Assembly: GCF_026914265.1 (NCBI RefSeq)
Contig: NC_069124.1
Span: forward strand, 84,716,915-84,780,914
DNA length: 64,000 nt
Origin: Mya arenaria
Lineage: Eukaryota > Mollusca > Bivalvia > Myida > Myidae
Direction: 5' to 3'
The notes under the pieces are model-generated. The model made no database searches. It worked only from the letters and a program-made list of their open reading frames with translations, and was not told the origin of the DNA. Positions 1-13,891 of the stretch are shown here, piece after piece. Both the position numbers and the translations under genes were made by a program. Positions within the stretch are counted from its first letter, which is position 1. Every line of letters begins with the position of its first letter.

Positions 1-120
1 CTACTTCTTCCCCTCTCCTCTCCCCTTCCTCCCTCTCTCCTCTCTCCTTCCCTCTTCCCCCTTCCTTCCCCCTCCCCTCTCTTTTCTCTCCCTTCCCTAC
101 CCGATCCCGCCCCTCTCAAT
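1..120. repeat. CT-rich low-complexity tract
   Basis: An almost pure pyrimidine stretch of C and T runs ends where the 2.9-kb tandem unit begins in mid-unit. No gene is visible. The abrupt change from low complexity to the middle of a repeat unit could be a real junction or an assembly joint; the sequence alone does not decide. Confidence 0.7.
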
Positions 121-3100
121 GGCCTTGCAATACACCCCTTCCGCCAGGAGTCATCGGCTACAAACAACTAATTTCTCAGACTTGCACCAGCTCATCTAAA
201 TATTTACATTGAAAACTATCAATTTCTGCAAATAGAGTGTCAAATCAGTCAAGTTCTCTGCAAAAAGAACATTTTTTGCTTCTTTTTCATTCAATTTTAA
301 TAAAATATTGATACTTGAACACAAGCACTCTTTGTTTCTGTATTCACATCCGGATCTTGGTCAACGGGGGGAGATAACTGTGGTCTTGAGCCTATTTAAG
401 CAACATTTTTTCAGAAACAGACTTCAAAACTCCTATAGTTCAGCTTCAGGCTATATGCAACACATACTGAAAGTTTGGCAATGATATATCAAACACTAAA
501 TGAATGAGACAAGTATTAGCACCTGTGGTATTTTCATAAAAAGCAGAAACAGCCATTTCCCTCAAATGTTAAGCCGCAAACCTTTGAAGAGCCATTATTT
601 CCTTATGCATTGGAATAATTTGACCAAGTAAAGTTTTCCTTGTAGCTTTTAATGGTGTCTATAGAACAGCACCACAAAACTGGCCTGCCTACTCTTTTAA
701 GATTTTTTCTAAGCAAAATAAGGTTTTTCCACTTCATCGGCTTTGTGTTTTATATAAAAATGACATAGAGCCCAACTGAAATGCCTCAACTTGTCAAAAT
801 TTTGCTTTTCTGGTCCACTTATATACAAAGATAACAGAACTGTTCAGTTTAACACAAGAAATTTAGTGATAATGTGTTAATAGACAGTCTAAACAACACT
901 ATATGCCAAATTGTTGGCTTCCGGGACAAATGGCGCAACAAAGGAAATGGCAAAAAACACACCAAAACTTAAAGATTCATGACAACTGCTAGTGTTTTCA
1001 TGTATGAGGTGGCTACTGATGTAGAAAATGCAGAGATAGCATTATTATGCCCATTTTTAAAAAAAAATTACTTTAAGAATCTGTTTTGAAGGCTAGATTG
1101 GCATTAAATTCAGAGTACAGCACTTCACTATTGTCTATAAGATGCTTATTTACACCTGATTTGCTATAAATCTCACTCATTGGAATCATTTACACACAAA
1201 CAAAGCACTACAGAGTTGACTAACATCTTCATTCTTCTGAAATATTGGATTCAGAGCTGCATCTCCTGGATTCAGATTGCAGGACTACCGCCAGGGGAAA
1301 AGGCCGCAGTAACTGGAGCTTATTGGCACATCATGATCTGCAAGCAAGACACAAAAGCCATGTTTTACACAAATAAAACTATCTGCCATACTGTTAAAGT
1401 TTGAAAAAGGCCTGTAAACACTCATTTGAGGCATACACAACCTTTAATATAGTCATAAATGTGATAAATATGCAGAAAAGTTCATGAATTCAAAGATTTT
1501 CAGGACAAATTTAAAGAATATATAGTCTTTTGGACATTTTGCAATCAGTTTTTAACAACTCAAAGGTAAACCTCATATTATTGAGTACCCAGATGCATTT
1601 TGCAAGCATTCAAACCAGACATGCTTAGAAATCTTCTTACTTGGAGATGGTATTCCTTTTTGAAAATCCTTGCCGAGAGCCGGTATGGAAAACCACAGAG
1701 ACCACAGTTTTACCAGCACTGGTTCTTGTCCTTGAAAATTCTCTGTGGCTACAGCAACCAGGCTGGCTATTAAAATAAGCAATAAATTAGGGTTTTTAAA
1801 ACATTTATACTGTATTAAGGTTGTGTTTTTTAATGCATTAAGGGAAAAGGCTCTATTCTTTATGAAAGCTGCTCACTTTTTATTTATTTTGCCTTGAGAA
1901 ATGTCAAGTTTTTCAATGAATAAATTGAATAAATGAATGAATAATGAATATATATGAATAGATTGATAGAATGAATTAATGAATTAATGAAAGGTGGCAT
2001 TATTTCTTTAAAATTGGGATCTCATTGTGTTGCTGTGATTGTTAAAGTATATGTTTCTTTGTCCATAAGCTGAAAATCATATGCACACTAAATAAAACAT
2101 CATTCTGCATCCTATGTGCAGTAAGTTTTGTTTAATTGTTATAGAATTTGCAATTATTGTAATGTTTGCTTAAAAGAGCAAACAAAATGTGTGAATAGAT
2201 GCACAATACAGACCAAAGACTGATACAAGTCAGCAGTTTCATTAGAAAATAATATTATTATCAAAGCCACATCAGAAATGATTGAAACATGAAAGAAATT
2301 CATTTAGGAATGGAACAAACAGTCTCAATGGGCTTTAATGACCAAACTGTCACTTTGTACTTCAGTTTGGATACCATTTTTTAATATATTATCTTGAAGT
2401 ACTTACAAATTACAGCATGTTGGCAAACACCAAGTACAGCTTGGCCTCTGGTGGGCAGCTTGGGGGGGGGGGGTCTTCAACAGACAGTTCCTCCTGGGTC
2501 TGTTCCTATGTTAAAAAAATCCCTCCATTTATACTTTGGAATTGAAAGTGAGGCTTTCATTCATTAGTTACCATCATTTGGAACTATTTCCAAACATTAA
2601 ATTGAAAGTGAAAGTAGTTTTTTTAAAAATGTCAAAAATATATAAGAAAATTATATATTATTAATTTATATTAGTAATATAAGATTTTCACATTTCATAC
2701 TCAAACACCAAATTCTATGGCTAAGCACTGTCAACTGGCCAAATTTCAAGCAGATAGCTGATAAATTAAGAATTTATAAAATTTAAAATAGGCCCCCCTC
2801 CAAAAGCTTCCTCTATATCAGGCGTGAGACCACAGTTATTTTTACTATATGTTTCATATAGACACTAACCTGGCTTTTGACTTTATACACACACCAATTG
2901 AAAAACAAGGACATGGCATCTCTAGAACAATTCAAGACACCAAAATATAATCACAAGAAAACACCATGTTGACCATGACCCGACTGTCAAAATTGAGTTC
3001 AAATACATAACCCTTCCGCCAGGGAGTCAATCGGCTACAAACAACTAATTTTCAGACTTGCACAAGCTATGATTTTTCCAATATTTACATTGAAAACTAT

Positions 3101-6100
3101 CAATTTCTGCAATAGAGTGTAAATTCAGTCAAGTTCTCTGCAAAAAGAACATTTTTTGCTTCTTTTTCATTCAATTTTAATAAAATATTGATACTTGAAC
3201 ACAAGCACTCTTTGTTTCTGTATTCACATCCGGATCTGGTCAACGGGGGGCAGTAAACTGTGGTTCTTTGAGCCTATTTAAGCAACATTTTTTCAGAAAC
3301 AGACTTTAAACTCCTATAGTTCAGCTTCAGGCTATATGCAACACATACTGAAAGTTTGGCAATGATAATCAAACACTAAATGAATGAGACAAAGTATTAG
3401 CACCTGTGGTATTTTCATAAAAAAGGCAGAAACAGCCATTTCCCCAAATGTTAAGCCGCAAACCTTTGAAGAGCCATTATTTCCTTATGCATTGGAATAA
3501 TTTGACCAAGTAAAGTTTTCCTTGTAGCTTTTAATGGTGTCTATAGAACAGCACCACAAAACTGGCCTGCCTACTCTTTTAAGATTTTTTTAAGCAAAAT
3601 AAGGTTTTTCCACTTCATCGGCTTTGTGTTTTATATAAAAAATGACATAGAGCCCAACTGAAATGCCTCAACTTGTCAAAATTTTGCTTTTCTGGTCCAC
3701 TTATATACAAAGATACAGAACTGTTCAGTTTAACACAAGAAATTTAGTGATAATGTGTTAATAGACAGTCTAAACAACACTATATGCCAAATTGTTGGCT
3801 TCCGGGACAAATGGCGCAACAAAGGAAATGGCAAAAAACACACCAAAACTTAAAGATTCATGACAACTGCTAGTGTTTTCATGTATGAGGTGGCTACATG
3901 ATGTAGAAAATGCAGAGATAGCATTATTATGCCCATTTTTAAAAAAAAATTACTTTAAGAATCTGTTTTGAAGGCTAGATTTGGCATTAAATTCAGAGTA
4001 CAGCACTTCACTATTGTCTATAAGATGCTTATTTACACCTGATTTGCTATAAATCTCACTCATTGGAATCATTTACACACAAACAAGCACTACAGAGTTG
4101 ACTAACATCTTCATTCTTCTGAAATATTGGATTCAGAGCTGCATCTCCTGGATTCAGATTGCAGGACTACCGCCAGGGGAAAAGGCCGCAGCTAACTGGA
4201 GCTTATTGGCACATCATGATCTGCAAGCAAGACACAAAAGCAATGTTTTACACAAATAAAACTATCTGCCACTACTGTTAAAGTTTGAAAAAGGCCTGTA
4301 AACACTCATTTGAGGCATACACAACCTTTAATATAGTCATAAATGTGATAAATATGCAGAAAAGTTCATGAATTCAAAGATTTTCAGGACAAATTTAATA
4401 GAATATATAGTCTTTTGGACATTTTGCAATCAGTTTTTAACAACTCAAAGGTAAACCTCATCTTATTGAGTACCCAGATGCATTTTGCAAGCATTCAAAC
4501 CAGACATGCTTAGAATTTCTTCTTACTTGGAGATGGTATTCCTTTCTTGAAAATCCTTGCCGAGAGCCGGTATGGAAAACCACAGAGACCACAGTTTTAC
4601 CAGCACTGGTTCTTGTCCTTGAAAATTCCTCTGTGGCTACAGCAACCAGGCTGGCTATTAAAATAAGCAATAAATTAGGGTTTTTAAAACATTTATACTG
4701 TATTAAGGTTGTGTTTTTTAATGCATTAAGGGAAAAGGCTCTATTCTTTATGAAAGCTGCTCACTTTTTATTTATTTTGCCTTGAGAAATGTCAAGTTTT
4801 TCAATGAATAAATTGAATAAATGAATGAATTAATGAATATATATGAATGATTGATAGAATGAATTAATGAATTAATGAAAGGTGGCATTATTTCTTTAAA
4901 ATTGGGATCTCATTGTGTTGCTGTGATTGTTAAAGTATATGTTTTCTTGTCCATAAGCTGAAAATCATATGCACACTAAATAAAACATCATTCTGCATCC
5001 TATGTGCAGTAAGTTTTGTTTAATTGCTTATAGAATTTGCAATTATTGTAATGTTTGCTTAAAAGAGCAAACAAAATGTGTGAATAGATGCACAATACAG
5101 ACCAAAGACTGATACAAGTCAGCAGTTTCATTAGAAAATAATATTATTATCAAAGCCACATCAGAAATGATTGACAACATGAAAGAAATTCATTTAGGAA
5201 TGGAACAAACAGTCTCAATGGGCTTTAATGACCAAACTGTCTCACTTTGTACTTCAGTTTGGATACCATTTTTTAATATATTATCTTGAAGTACTTACAA
5301 ATTACAGCATGTTGGCAAACACCAAGTACAGCTTGGCCTCTGGTGGGCAGCTTGGTGGGGGGGGGGTCTTCAACAGACAGTTCCTCCTGGGTCTGCTTCC
5401 TATGTTAAAAAAATCCCTCCATTTATACTTTGGAATTGAAAGTGAGGCTTTCATTCATTAGTTACCATCATTTGGAACTATTTCCAAACATTAAATTGAA
5501 AGTGAAAGTAGTTTTTTTTAAAAATGTCAAAAATATATAAGAAAATTATATATTATTAATTTATATTATGTAATATAAGATTTTCACATTTCATACTCAA
5601 ACACCAATATTCTATGGCTAAGCACTGTCAACTGGCCAAATTTCAAGCAGATAGCTGTATAAATTAAGAATTTATAACAATTTAAAATAGGCCACCCCTC
5701 CAAAAGCTTCCTCTATATCAGGCGTGAGACCACAGTTATTTTTACTATATGTTTCATATAGACACTAACCTGGCTTTTGACTTTATACACACACCAATTG
5801 AAAAACAAGGACATGGCATCTCTAGAACAATTCAAGACACAAAATATAATCACAAGAAAACACCATGTTGACCATTGACCCGACTGTCAAAATTGAGTTC
5901 AAATACATAACCCTTCCGCCAGGGAGTCAATCGGCTACAAACAACTAATTTTCAGACTTGCACAAGCTATGATTTTTCCAATATTTACATTGAAAACTAT
6001 CAATTTCTGCAATAGAGTGTCAAATTCAGTCAAGTTCTCTGCAAAAAGAACATTTTTTGCTTCTTTTTCATTCAATTTTAATAAAATATTGATACTTGAA

Positions 6101-6174
6101 CACAAGCACTCTTTGTTTCTGTATTCACATCCGGATCTTGGTCAACGGGGGGCAGATAACTGTGGTCTTGAGCC
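121..6174. repeat. 2.9-kb tandem duplication (two full units, one partial)
   Basis: The same sequence recurs in direct orientation. A partial copy occupies about 121-392, one full unit 393-3274 (2,882 bp) and another 3275-6174 (2,900 bp); sequence after 6174 is unique. Landmarks such as CCCTTCCGCC recur at about 138, 3011 and 5911. The copies differ mostly by single-base insertions and deletions, many in homopolymers (for example the G run at 2462 versus 5356), and far less by substitutions. That pattern suggests a very young duplication or uncorrected long-read errors rather than ordinary divergence. The unit carries exons of a minus-strand gene (separate entry). Confidence 0.93.
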
Positions 6175-6193
6175 AAATTATTCCTCTCCGCAT
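3464..6193 (-). CDS. Unrecognised multi-exon gene, 5' part, with exons in the tandem unit
   Basis: I do not recognise this protein. Four minus-strand exons join without a stop: 6193-6129 (starts with ATG, begins MRRGIIW), 5399-5299, 4654-4527 and 3540-3464. Each internal boundary has AG before and GT after it: GTGAAT, GTAAGT, GTAAGA and GTTTGC donors. Phases match throughout (2, 1, 0, 2). The peptide includes EELSVEDPPPTKLP, GKTVVSVVFHTGSRQGF and KTLLGQIIPMHKEIMALQ; no catalytic motif is evident. Exons 2-4 total 306 nt (102 codons), so the next copy of the cassette, ending at 582-658, could be read in frame. In the leftmost unit the equivalents of exons 2 and 3 carry small indels. The model rests on splice signals and open frames only; transcript support is absent. 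The gene may continue beyond the left end. Confidence 0.5.
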
Positions 6194-7049
6194 TCAGTCA
6201 CAAATCAAATATTTACATTTCTCTCTTGATTGTGAAACAACCGTATGGGAACAATGCTATTCATTAGACGCTGATCTCATTTCAACTGCGCTTATTGAGA
6301 TTGATTTTGCTGAGGATATTTTGTAAATCAAATTAGAAACTACCAATAAACGTTAATTTAGTTTGTGTTTTGTGCTGATAATCTCCAAATGAAAATCAAT
6401 AGTTTAATGTCTAAAATTGCTAACAAAGTCATAAACAGAGAGTTAAGGATATGGGAATACAGTTCCAAGAGGAATTTTGAACAATATGCCCGTCCTGAGT
6501 CCCTGGTGCAGTTATTATTTCAATTATAGCTTAGCGATTTATGGGTTTAGATAAAACTTTTTGATGTTAGCTAATTTTTGAATTAATGAGAAAAAAAATG
6601 AATTGACGATTTGGTACGATCTAAAATGTTTTATGTTTTCATATAATTCACGTTGTATAGGTGAATGCAGAACAATGTTGAAGGTGATTGCTTTTTTTAA
6701 GACAAATCTTCCTACCGCATTTCTTGTTACATCTGCAAACGTTTTTTTCAGGTTTCCAAACCATTACAGTCGTTATTTAATTAGTCGTCCACGGAACAAG
6801 TCTAACCTTGTGAAATTGACATTAAATTCTAATTAATCCCGCTCCCCAGATTCCAGGAGATGGATTTTCCAGCAGAAAACGAAAGTTGACTAAGACAGCC
6901 TTAAATATTTTACTTCTGTCGGCAGGTTTGTGTAACCCTGGGAAAAAACAAAAAACCACGACCACAGTGTGTCTTCGGGGTTTAGGCAACAAAAACTGTA
7001 ATAATTGATCCTGTTGCGTTGTATGCTGAATGCCTGGTACATACATTCG
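6194..7049. other. Unique spacer upstream of the minus-strand gene
   Basis: Unique AT-rich sequence lies between the tandem unit and the 19-bp minisatellite. If the minus-strand gene starting at 6193 is real, its promoter and 5' untranslated region lie here. I see no convincing TATA box, coding exon or RNA gene; the short open frames are of random length and composition. Confidence 0.6.
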
Positions 7050-10000
7050 TAACGCTGACAGCGACCCCTAAAATTGACAACGGCTTTAAACACTGACAAC
7101 GGCTCCTAAGACTGACAACGGCACCTAACACTTACAACGGCACCTAACGCTGACAACGGCTCCTAAGACTCAAAGCGGCCCCTCCCACTGAAAACGGCAC
7201 CTAACAGTGACAACGGCTCCTAAGAATCGTAGCGGTCCTTCACACTGACAATGGCGCCTAACACTGACAACGGCACCTCACACTGACAACGGCTTCTAAG
7301 ACTCACAGCGGCGCCTCACACTGACAACGGCACCTCACACTGACAACGGCACCTCACACTGACAACGGCTTCTAAGACTCACAGCGGTACCTAACACTGA
7401 CAACGGCACCTCACACTGACAACGGCACCTCACACTGACAACGGCTTCTAAGTCTCACAGCGGCGCCTCACATTGACAACAGCGCCTCACACTGACAACG
7501 GCGCCTCACACTGACAACGGCATCTAAGACTCACAGCGGCGCCTCACATTGACAACGGCGCCTCACACTGACAACGGCACCTCACAGTAACAACGGCTTC
7601 TAAGACTCACAGCGGCGCCTCACACTGACAACGGCACCTCACACTGACAACGGCACCTCACACTGACAACGGCTTCTAAGACCCACAGCGGTGCCTAACA
7701 CTGACAACGGCACCTCACACTGACAACGGCACCTCACACTGACAACGGCTTCTAAGTCTCACAGCGGCGCCTCACATTGACAACGGCGCCTCACACTGAC
7801 AACGGCACCTCACAGTAACAACGGCTTCTAAGACTCACAGCGGCGCCTCACATTGACAACGGCGCCTCACACTGACAACGGCACCTCACAGTAACAACGG
7901 CTTCTAAGACTCACAGCGGCGCCTCACACTGACAACGGCACCTCACACTGACAACGGCACCTCACACTGACAACGGCTTCTAAGACCCACAGCGGTGCCT
8001 AACACTGACAACGGCACCTCACACTGACAACGGCACCTCACACTGACAACGGCTTCTAAGTCTCACAGCGGCGCCTCACATTGACAACGGCGCCTCACAC
8101 TGACAACGGCACCTCACAGTAACAACGGCTTCTAAGACTCACAGCGGCGCCTCACATTGACAACAGCGCCTCACACTGACAACGGCGCCTCACACTGATA
8201 ACGGCATCTAAGACTCACAGCGGCGCCTCACATCGACAACGGCGCCTCACACTGACAACGGCACCTCACAGTAACAACGGCTTCTAAGACTCACAGCGGC
8301 GCCTCACATTGACAACAGCGCCTCACATTGACAACAGCGCCTCACACTGACAACGGCGCCTCACACTGACAACGGCGCCTAACACTGACAACGGCTCCTA
8401 ACACTGACAACGGCGCCTAACTTACAACGGCCCTTAACACTGACAACGGCTTCTAAGACTCACAGGGGCCCCTCACAATGACAACGGCTTCTAAAACTGA
8501 CAACGGCGCCTAACACTGACAACGGCTCCTAACACTGACAACGGCGCCTAACTTATAACGGCCCTTAACACTGACAACGGCTTCTAAGACTCAAAGGGGC
8601 CTCTCACAATGACAACGGTTTCTAAAACTGACAACGGCGCCTTACACTAACAACGGCACCTTACACTGACAACGGCGCCTAACACTGACAACGGTTCCTT
8701 ACACTGACAACGGCTTCTAAAACTGACAACGGTCCCTAACACTGACAACTCTTAGACTCACAGCGGCCTCTCACAATTACACACCGACAACGGCGCATAA
8801 GACTGACAACGGCGCCTACCACTGACAACGGCACCTTCCAATGACAACGGCACGACAACGGCTCCACTAACAACGGCGCCTCACACTAACAACAGCGCTT
8901 AACACTGACAACGGCGCCTACCAATGACAACAGCGCCTTCCAATGACAACGGCACGACAACGGCTCCTAAGACTGACAACGGCACCGAAAACTAACAACG
9001 GCGCCTCACACTAACAACGGCGCCTAACACTGACAACGGCGCCTACCAATGACAACGGCGCCTTCCAATGACAACGGCACGACAACGGCTCCTAAGACTG
9101 ACAACGGCACCTAACACTAACAACGGCGCTTCATACTAACAACGGCGCCTAAGACTGACAACGGCGTCTACCAATGACAACGGCGCCTTCCCATGACAAC
9201 GGCACGACAACGGCTCCTAAGACTGACAACGGCACCTCACACTTACAACGGCGCCTAACACTAACAACGGCGCCTAACACTAACAACGGCGCTTAACGCT
9301 GACAACGGCACCTAACACTAACAACGGCGCCTCACACTTACAACGGCGCCTAACACTAACAACGGCGCTTAACGCTGACAACGGCACCTAACACTAACAA
9401 CGGCGCCTCACACTAACAACGGCGCCTAACACTAATAACAGCGTCTAACACTGACAACGGCACCTAACACTGACAACGGAACCTAACACTGACAAAGGCA
9501 CCTAACACTAATAACAGCGTCTAACACTGACAACGGCACCTAACACTGACAACGGAACCTAACACTGACAAAGGCATCTAACACTGACAAAGGCACCTAA
9601 CGCTGACAACGGCACCTAACACTAACAACGGCACCTAATACTGACAACGGCACAACGGCGTCTAACACTAACAACGGCGCCTCACACTGACAACGGCACC
9701 TAATACTGACAACGGCACCTAACACTAAAAATGGCGTCTAACACTAATAACGGCGTCTAACACTGACAACGGCACCTAACACTGCCAACGTCGCCTCACA
9801 CTGACAACGGTACCTAACACTGACAACGGCGTCTAACACTAACAACGGCTTCTCAAACTGACAACGGCACCTAACACTAACAACGGCGTCTAACACTAAT
9901 AACGGCTTCTTAAACTGACAACGGCACCTAACACTGCCAACGGTACCTAACACTAACAACGGCGGCTAACACTAATAACGGCGTCTAACACTAACAACGG

Positions 10001-13000
10001 CGTCTAACACTGCCAACGGTACCTAACACTAACAACGGCACCTAACACTAATAACGGCGTCAAACACTAATAACGGCGTCTAACACTGATAACGGCACCT
10101 AACACTAACAACGGCGTCTAACACTAATAACGGCGTCTAACCCTAATAACGGCGTCTAACACTAATAACGGCGTCTAACACTAACAACGGCGTCTAACAC
10201 TAACAACGGCGTCTAACACTAATAACGGCGTCTAACACTAATAACGGCGTCTAACACTAATAACGGCACCTAACACTAACAACGGCACCTAACACTAACA
10301 ACGGCACCTAACACTTACAACGGCGTCTAACACTAACAACGGCGTCTAACACTAACAACGGCGTCTAACACTAACAACGGCGTCTAACACTAACAACGGC
10401 ACCTAACACTAACAACGGCGTCTAACACTTATAACGGCGTCTAACACTAACAACGGCGTCTAACACTAATAACGGCACCTAACACTGCCAACGGTACCTA
10501 ACACTAACAACGGCGTCTAACACTAACAACGGCGTCTAACACTAACAACGGCACCTAACACTAACAACGGCGTCTAACACTAACAACGGCGTCTAACACT
10601 AACAACGGCGTCTAACACTAATAACGGCACCTAACACTAACAACGGCGTCTAACACTAACAACAGCGTCTAACACTAACAACGGCGTCTAACACTAACAA
10701 CGGCGTCTAACACTAACAACGGCGTCTAACACTAATAACGGCACCTAACACTGCCAACGGTACCTAACACTACCAACGGCGTCTAACACTAATTACGGCG
10801 TCTAACACTAACAACGGCACCTAACACTTACAACGGCGTCTAACACTAATAACGGCGTCTAACACTAATAACGTCGTCTAACACTGACAACGGCACCTAA
10901 AACTAACAACGGCGTCTAACCCTAATAACGGTGTCTAACACTAACAACGGCGTCTAACACTAATAACGGCACCTAACACTGCCAACGGTACCTAACACTA
11001 ACAACGGCGTCTAACACTAATTACGGCGTCTAACACTAACAACGGCACCTTACACTAACAACGGCGTCTAACACTAATAACGGCGTCTAACACTGCCAAC
11101 GGTACCTAACACTAACAACGGCGTCTAACACTAATTACGGCGTCTAACACTAACAACGGCACCTTACACTAACAACGGCGTCTAACACTAATAACGGCGT
11201 CTAACACTAATAACGGCGTCTAACACTGACAACGGCACCTTACACTAACAACGGTGTCTAACACTAATAACGGCGTCTATCACTAACAATGGCACCTAAC
11301 ACTAACAACGGCGCCTCACACTGACAACGGCGCCTCACACTGACAACGGCGCCTTACACTGACAACGGCCCTTAACACTGACTACGGCGCCTAACACTAA
11401 CAACGGCGTCTAACACTGACAACGGCACCTAACACAAACAACGGTTCCTTACATTGACAACGGCGCCTAACACTGACAACGGCACCTTACACTGACAACG
11501 GCACCTCACACTGACATCGGCGCCTCACACTGACAACGGCGCCTCACATTGACAACGGCGCCTCACACTGACAATGGCGCCTCACACTGACAACGGCACC
11601 TTACACTGACAACGGCGCCTCACACTGACAACGGCACCTCACATTGACAACGGGGCCTCACACTGACAACGGCTACTTACACTAACAACGGCGCCTCACA
11701 CTGACAACGGCGCCTCACACTGACAACGGCACCTAGCACAGACAACGGTTCCTTACATTGACAACGGCGCCTAACACTGACAACGGCGCCTAACTTACAA
11801 CGGCCCTTAACACTGACAACGGCTTCTAAGACTCACAGGGGCCCCTCACAATGACAACGGCTCCTAGAACTGACAACGGCGCCTAACACTGACAACGGCA
11901 CCTAGCACAGACATCGGTTCCTTACACTGACAACGGCGCCTAACACTGACAACGGCGCCTAACTTACAACGGCCCTTAACACTGACAAGGGCTTCTAAAA
12001 CTGACAACGGCGCCTCACACTGACAACGGCTCCTTACACTGACAACGGCTCCTAACACTGACAACTCTTAGACTCACAGCGGCCCCTCATAATGGCAACG
12101 GCTGCTAACACTGACAACGGACCCTAACACTGACAACTCTTAGACTCACAGCGGCCCCTCACAATGACAACGGCTCGTAACACTGACAACGGACCCTAAC
12201 ACTGACAACTCTAAGACTCACAGCGGCCCGTCACAATGACAACGGTTTCTAAAACTGACAACGGCGCCTCACACTGACAACGGCGCCTAACACTGACAAC
12301 GGCGCCTAACTTACAACGGCCCTTAACACTGACAACGGCTTCTAAAACTGACAACGGTGCCTCACACTGACAACGGCTCCTTACACTGACAACGGCTCCT
12401 AACACTGACAACGGACCCTTACACTGACAACTCTTATACTCACAGCGGCCCCTCACAATGACAACGGCTGCTAACACTGACAACGGACACTAACACTGAC
12501 AACTCTTAGACTCACAGCGGCCCCTCACAATGACAACGGCTCGTAGCACTGACAACTCTAAGACTCACAGCGGCCCGTCACAATGACAACGGCTCGTAGC
12601 ACTGACAACTCTAAGACTCACAGCGGCCCGTCACAATGACAACGGCTTCTAAAACTGACAACGGCGCCTCACACTGACAACGGCTCCTAACACTGACAAC
12701 GGCGCCTAACTTGCAATGGCCCTTAACACTGACAACGGCTTCTAAAACTGACAACGGTGCCTCACACTGACAACGGCTCCTTACACTGACAACGGCTGCT
12801 AACACTGACAACGGACACTAACACTGACAACTCTTAGACTCACAGCGGCCCCTCACAATGACAACGGCTCGTAACACTGACAACGGACCCTAACACTGAC
12901 AACTCTAAGACTCACAGCGGCCCGTCACAATGACAACGGCTTCTAAAACTGACAACGGCGCCTCACACTGACAACGGCTCCTAACACTGACAACGGCTCC

Positions 13001-13445
13001 TAAAACTGACAACGGACCCTAACACTGACAACTCTTAGACTCACAGCGGCCCCTCACAATAACAACGGCTGCTAACACTGACAACGGACCCTAACACTGA
13101 CAACGGCTCCTAAAACTGACAACGGACCCTAACACTGACAACTCTTAGACTCACAGCGGCCCCTCACAATCACAACGGCTGCTAACACTGACAACGGACC
13201 CTAACACTGATAACGGCACCTTACACTGACAACGGCTCGGTACACTGACAACGGACCCTAACACTGGCCACAACTCCTAAAACTGACAACGGACCCTAAC
13301 ACTGGCCACAGCTTCGAACACTGACAACGGGCCCTTACACTGACCACAGCTTCTAACACTGACAACGGACCCTTTCACTGATAACGACTCCTAACACTTG
13401 ACAATAGCCTCTAACACTGGCCATAGCGTCTAACCAAACACTGAC
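7050..13445. repeat. 19-bp minisatellite array (about 6.4 kb)
   Basis: The unit is GACAACGGCRCCTMACACT and variants, repeated roughly 330 times. Three domains can be seen. The left part (7050-8800) has a higher-order pattern in which CTTCTAAGACTCACAGCGG units recur every few repeats. The centre (9400-11300) is dominated by CTAACACTAACAACGGCGT units. The right part (11800-13400) has longer blocks containing ACTCTTAGACTCACAGCGG. Units decay at both edges. Since 19 is not a multiple of three, long minus-strand frames (rich in VSVR and RCQCE) arise mechanically and are not genes. Confidence 0.97.
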
Positions 13446-13456
13446 CATGGCTTTTA

Positions 13457-13493
<37 letters not shown>

Positions 13494-13529
13494 AAGACAG
13501 ACAGTCAGTCAGACAGACAGACAGACAGT
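13457..13529. repeat. (ACAG)n microsatellite
   Basis: A run of ACAG tetranucleotides with a few interruptions lies immediately beside the 3' end of the LINE fragment at 13530. Read on the minus strand it is a CTGT-repeat tail after AATAAA, consistent with the simple-sequence 3' tail of some non-LTR retrotransposons. Confidence 0.9.
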
Positions 13530-13876
13530 TTATTTTGACCTGTACAGTGTACATCACCATCAACACATGTTTATTATGATCAATGTCAACGTGTATGCAT
13601 AATAACAAACAATGTAATTACAAACGAGTATATATATATACATGTAATTACAAATTTAGTTCTAACATTAATACGTGTGGATCTTACTTTAAACGACTTT
13701 TTAACAAACAGTCTAATGATATCTGTTCTATTATTTGATTGCAATAGTTGTTATTATTTAAATACAGACGGTCTTGTATTATAGTATTTTTTAATATATT
13801 TCTTTCTAAAATTATGAAAAGATTGACACACAAAGACAAAGTGAAATTCATCTTCATTGGAATTACAACAAAGTAC
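13530..13876 (-). mobile_element. LINE 3'-end fragment (minus strand)
   Basis: On the minus strand this fragment encodes a short tail containing CCNSNEDEFHFVFVC followed by KKYIKKYYNTRPSVFK and a stop. It matches in layout the C-terminal segment of the LINE in the KIF24 intron (CECYIEDEFHFLLIC, then IAKYYRENPTFDK). A 3' untranslated region, AATAAA and a CTGT-repeat tail follow. The element is severely 5'-truncated, starting just before the cysteine-containing segment. Units of the 19-bp minisatellite lie on both sides, including ACTGACAACGGCTTCT at 13876-13891, so it inserted into the array edge. Confidence 0.75.
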
Positions 13877-13891
13877 TGACAACGGCTTCTT

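Noticed and set aside
1180-1404. Plus-strand frames in the 2.9-kb unit as genes
   Set aside because: They are not preserved between the unit copies and have no splice or domain evidence; the minus-strand exon model explains the coding signal better.
9744-12811. Minus-strand repetitive frames rich in VSVRSRCQCEAPLSVLEA as a Cys-rich protein
   Set aside because: They follow the 19-bp repeat (three units make 19 codons), shift with every unit-length variant, and lack splice or promoter context.
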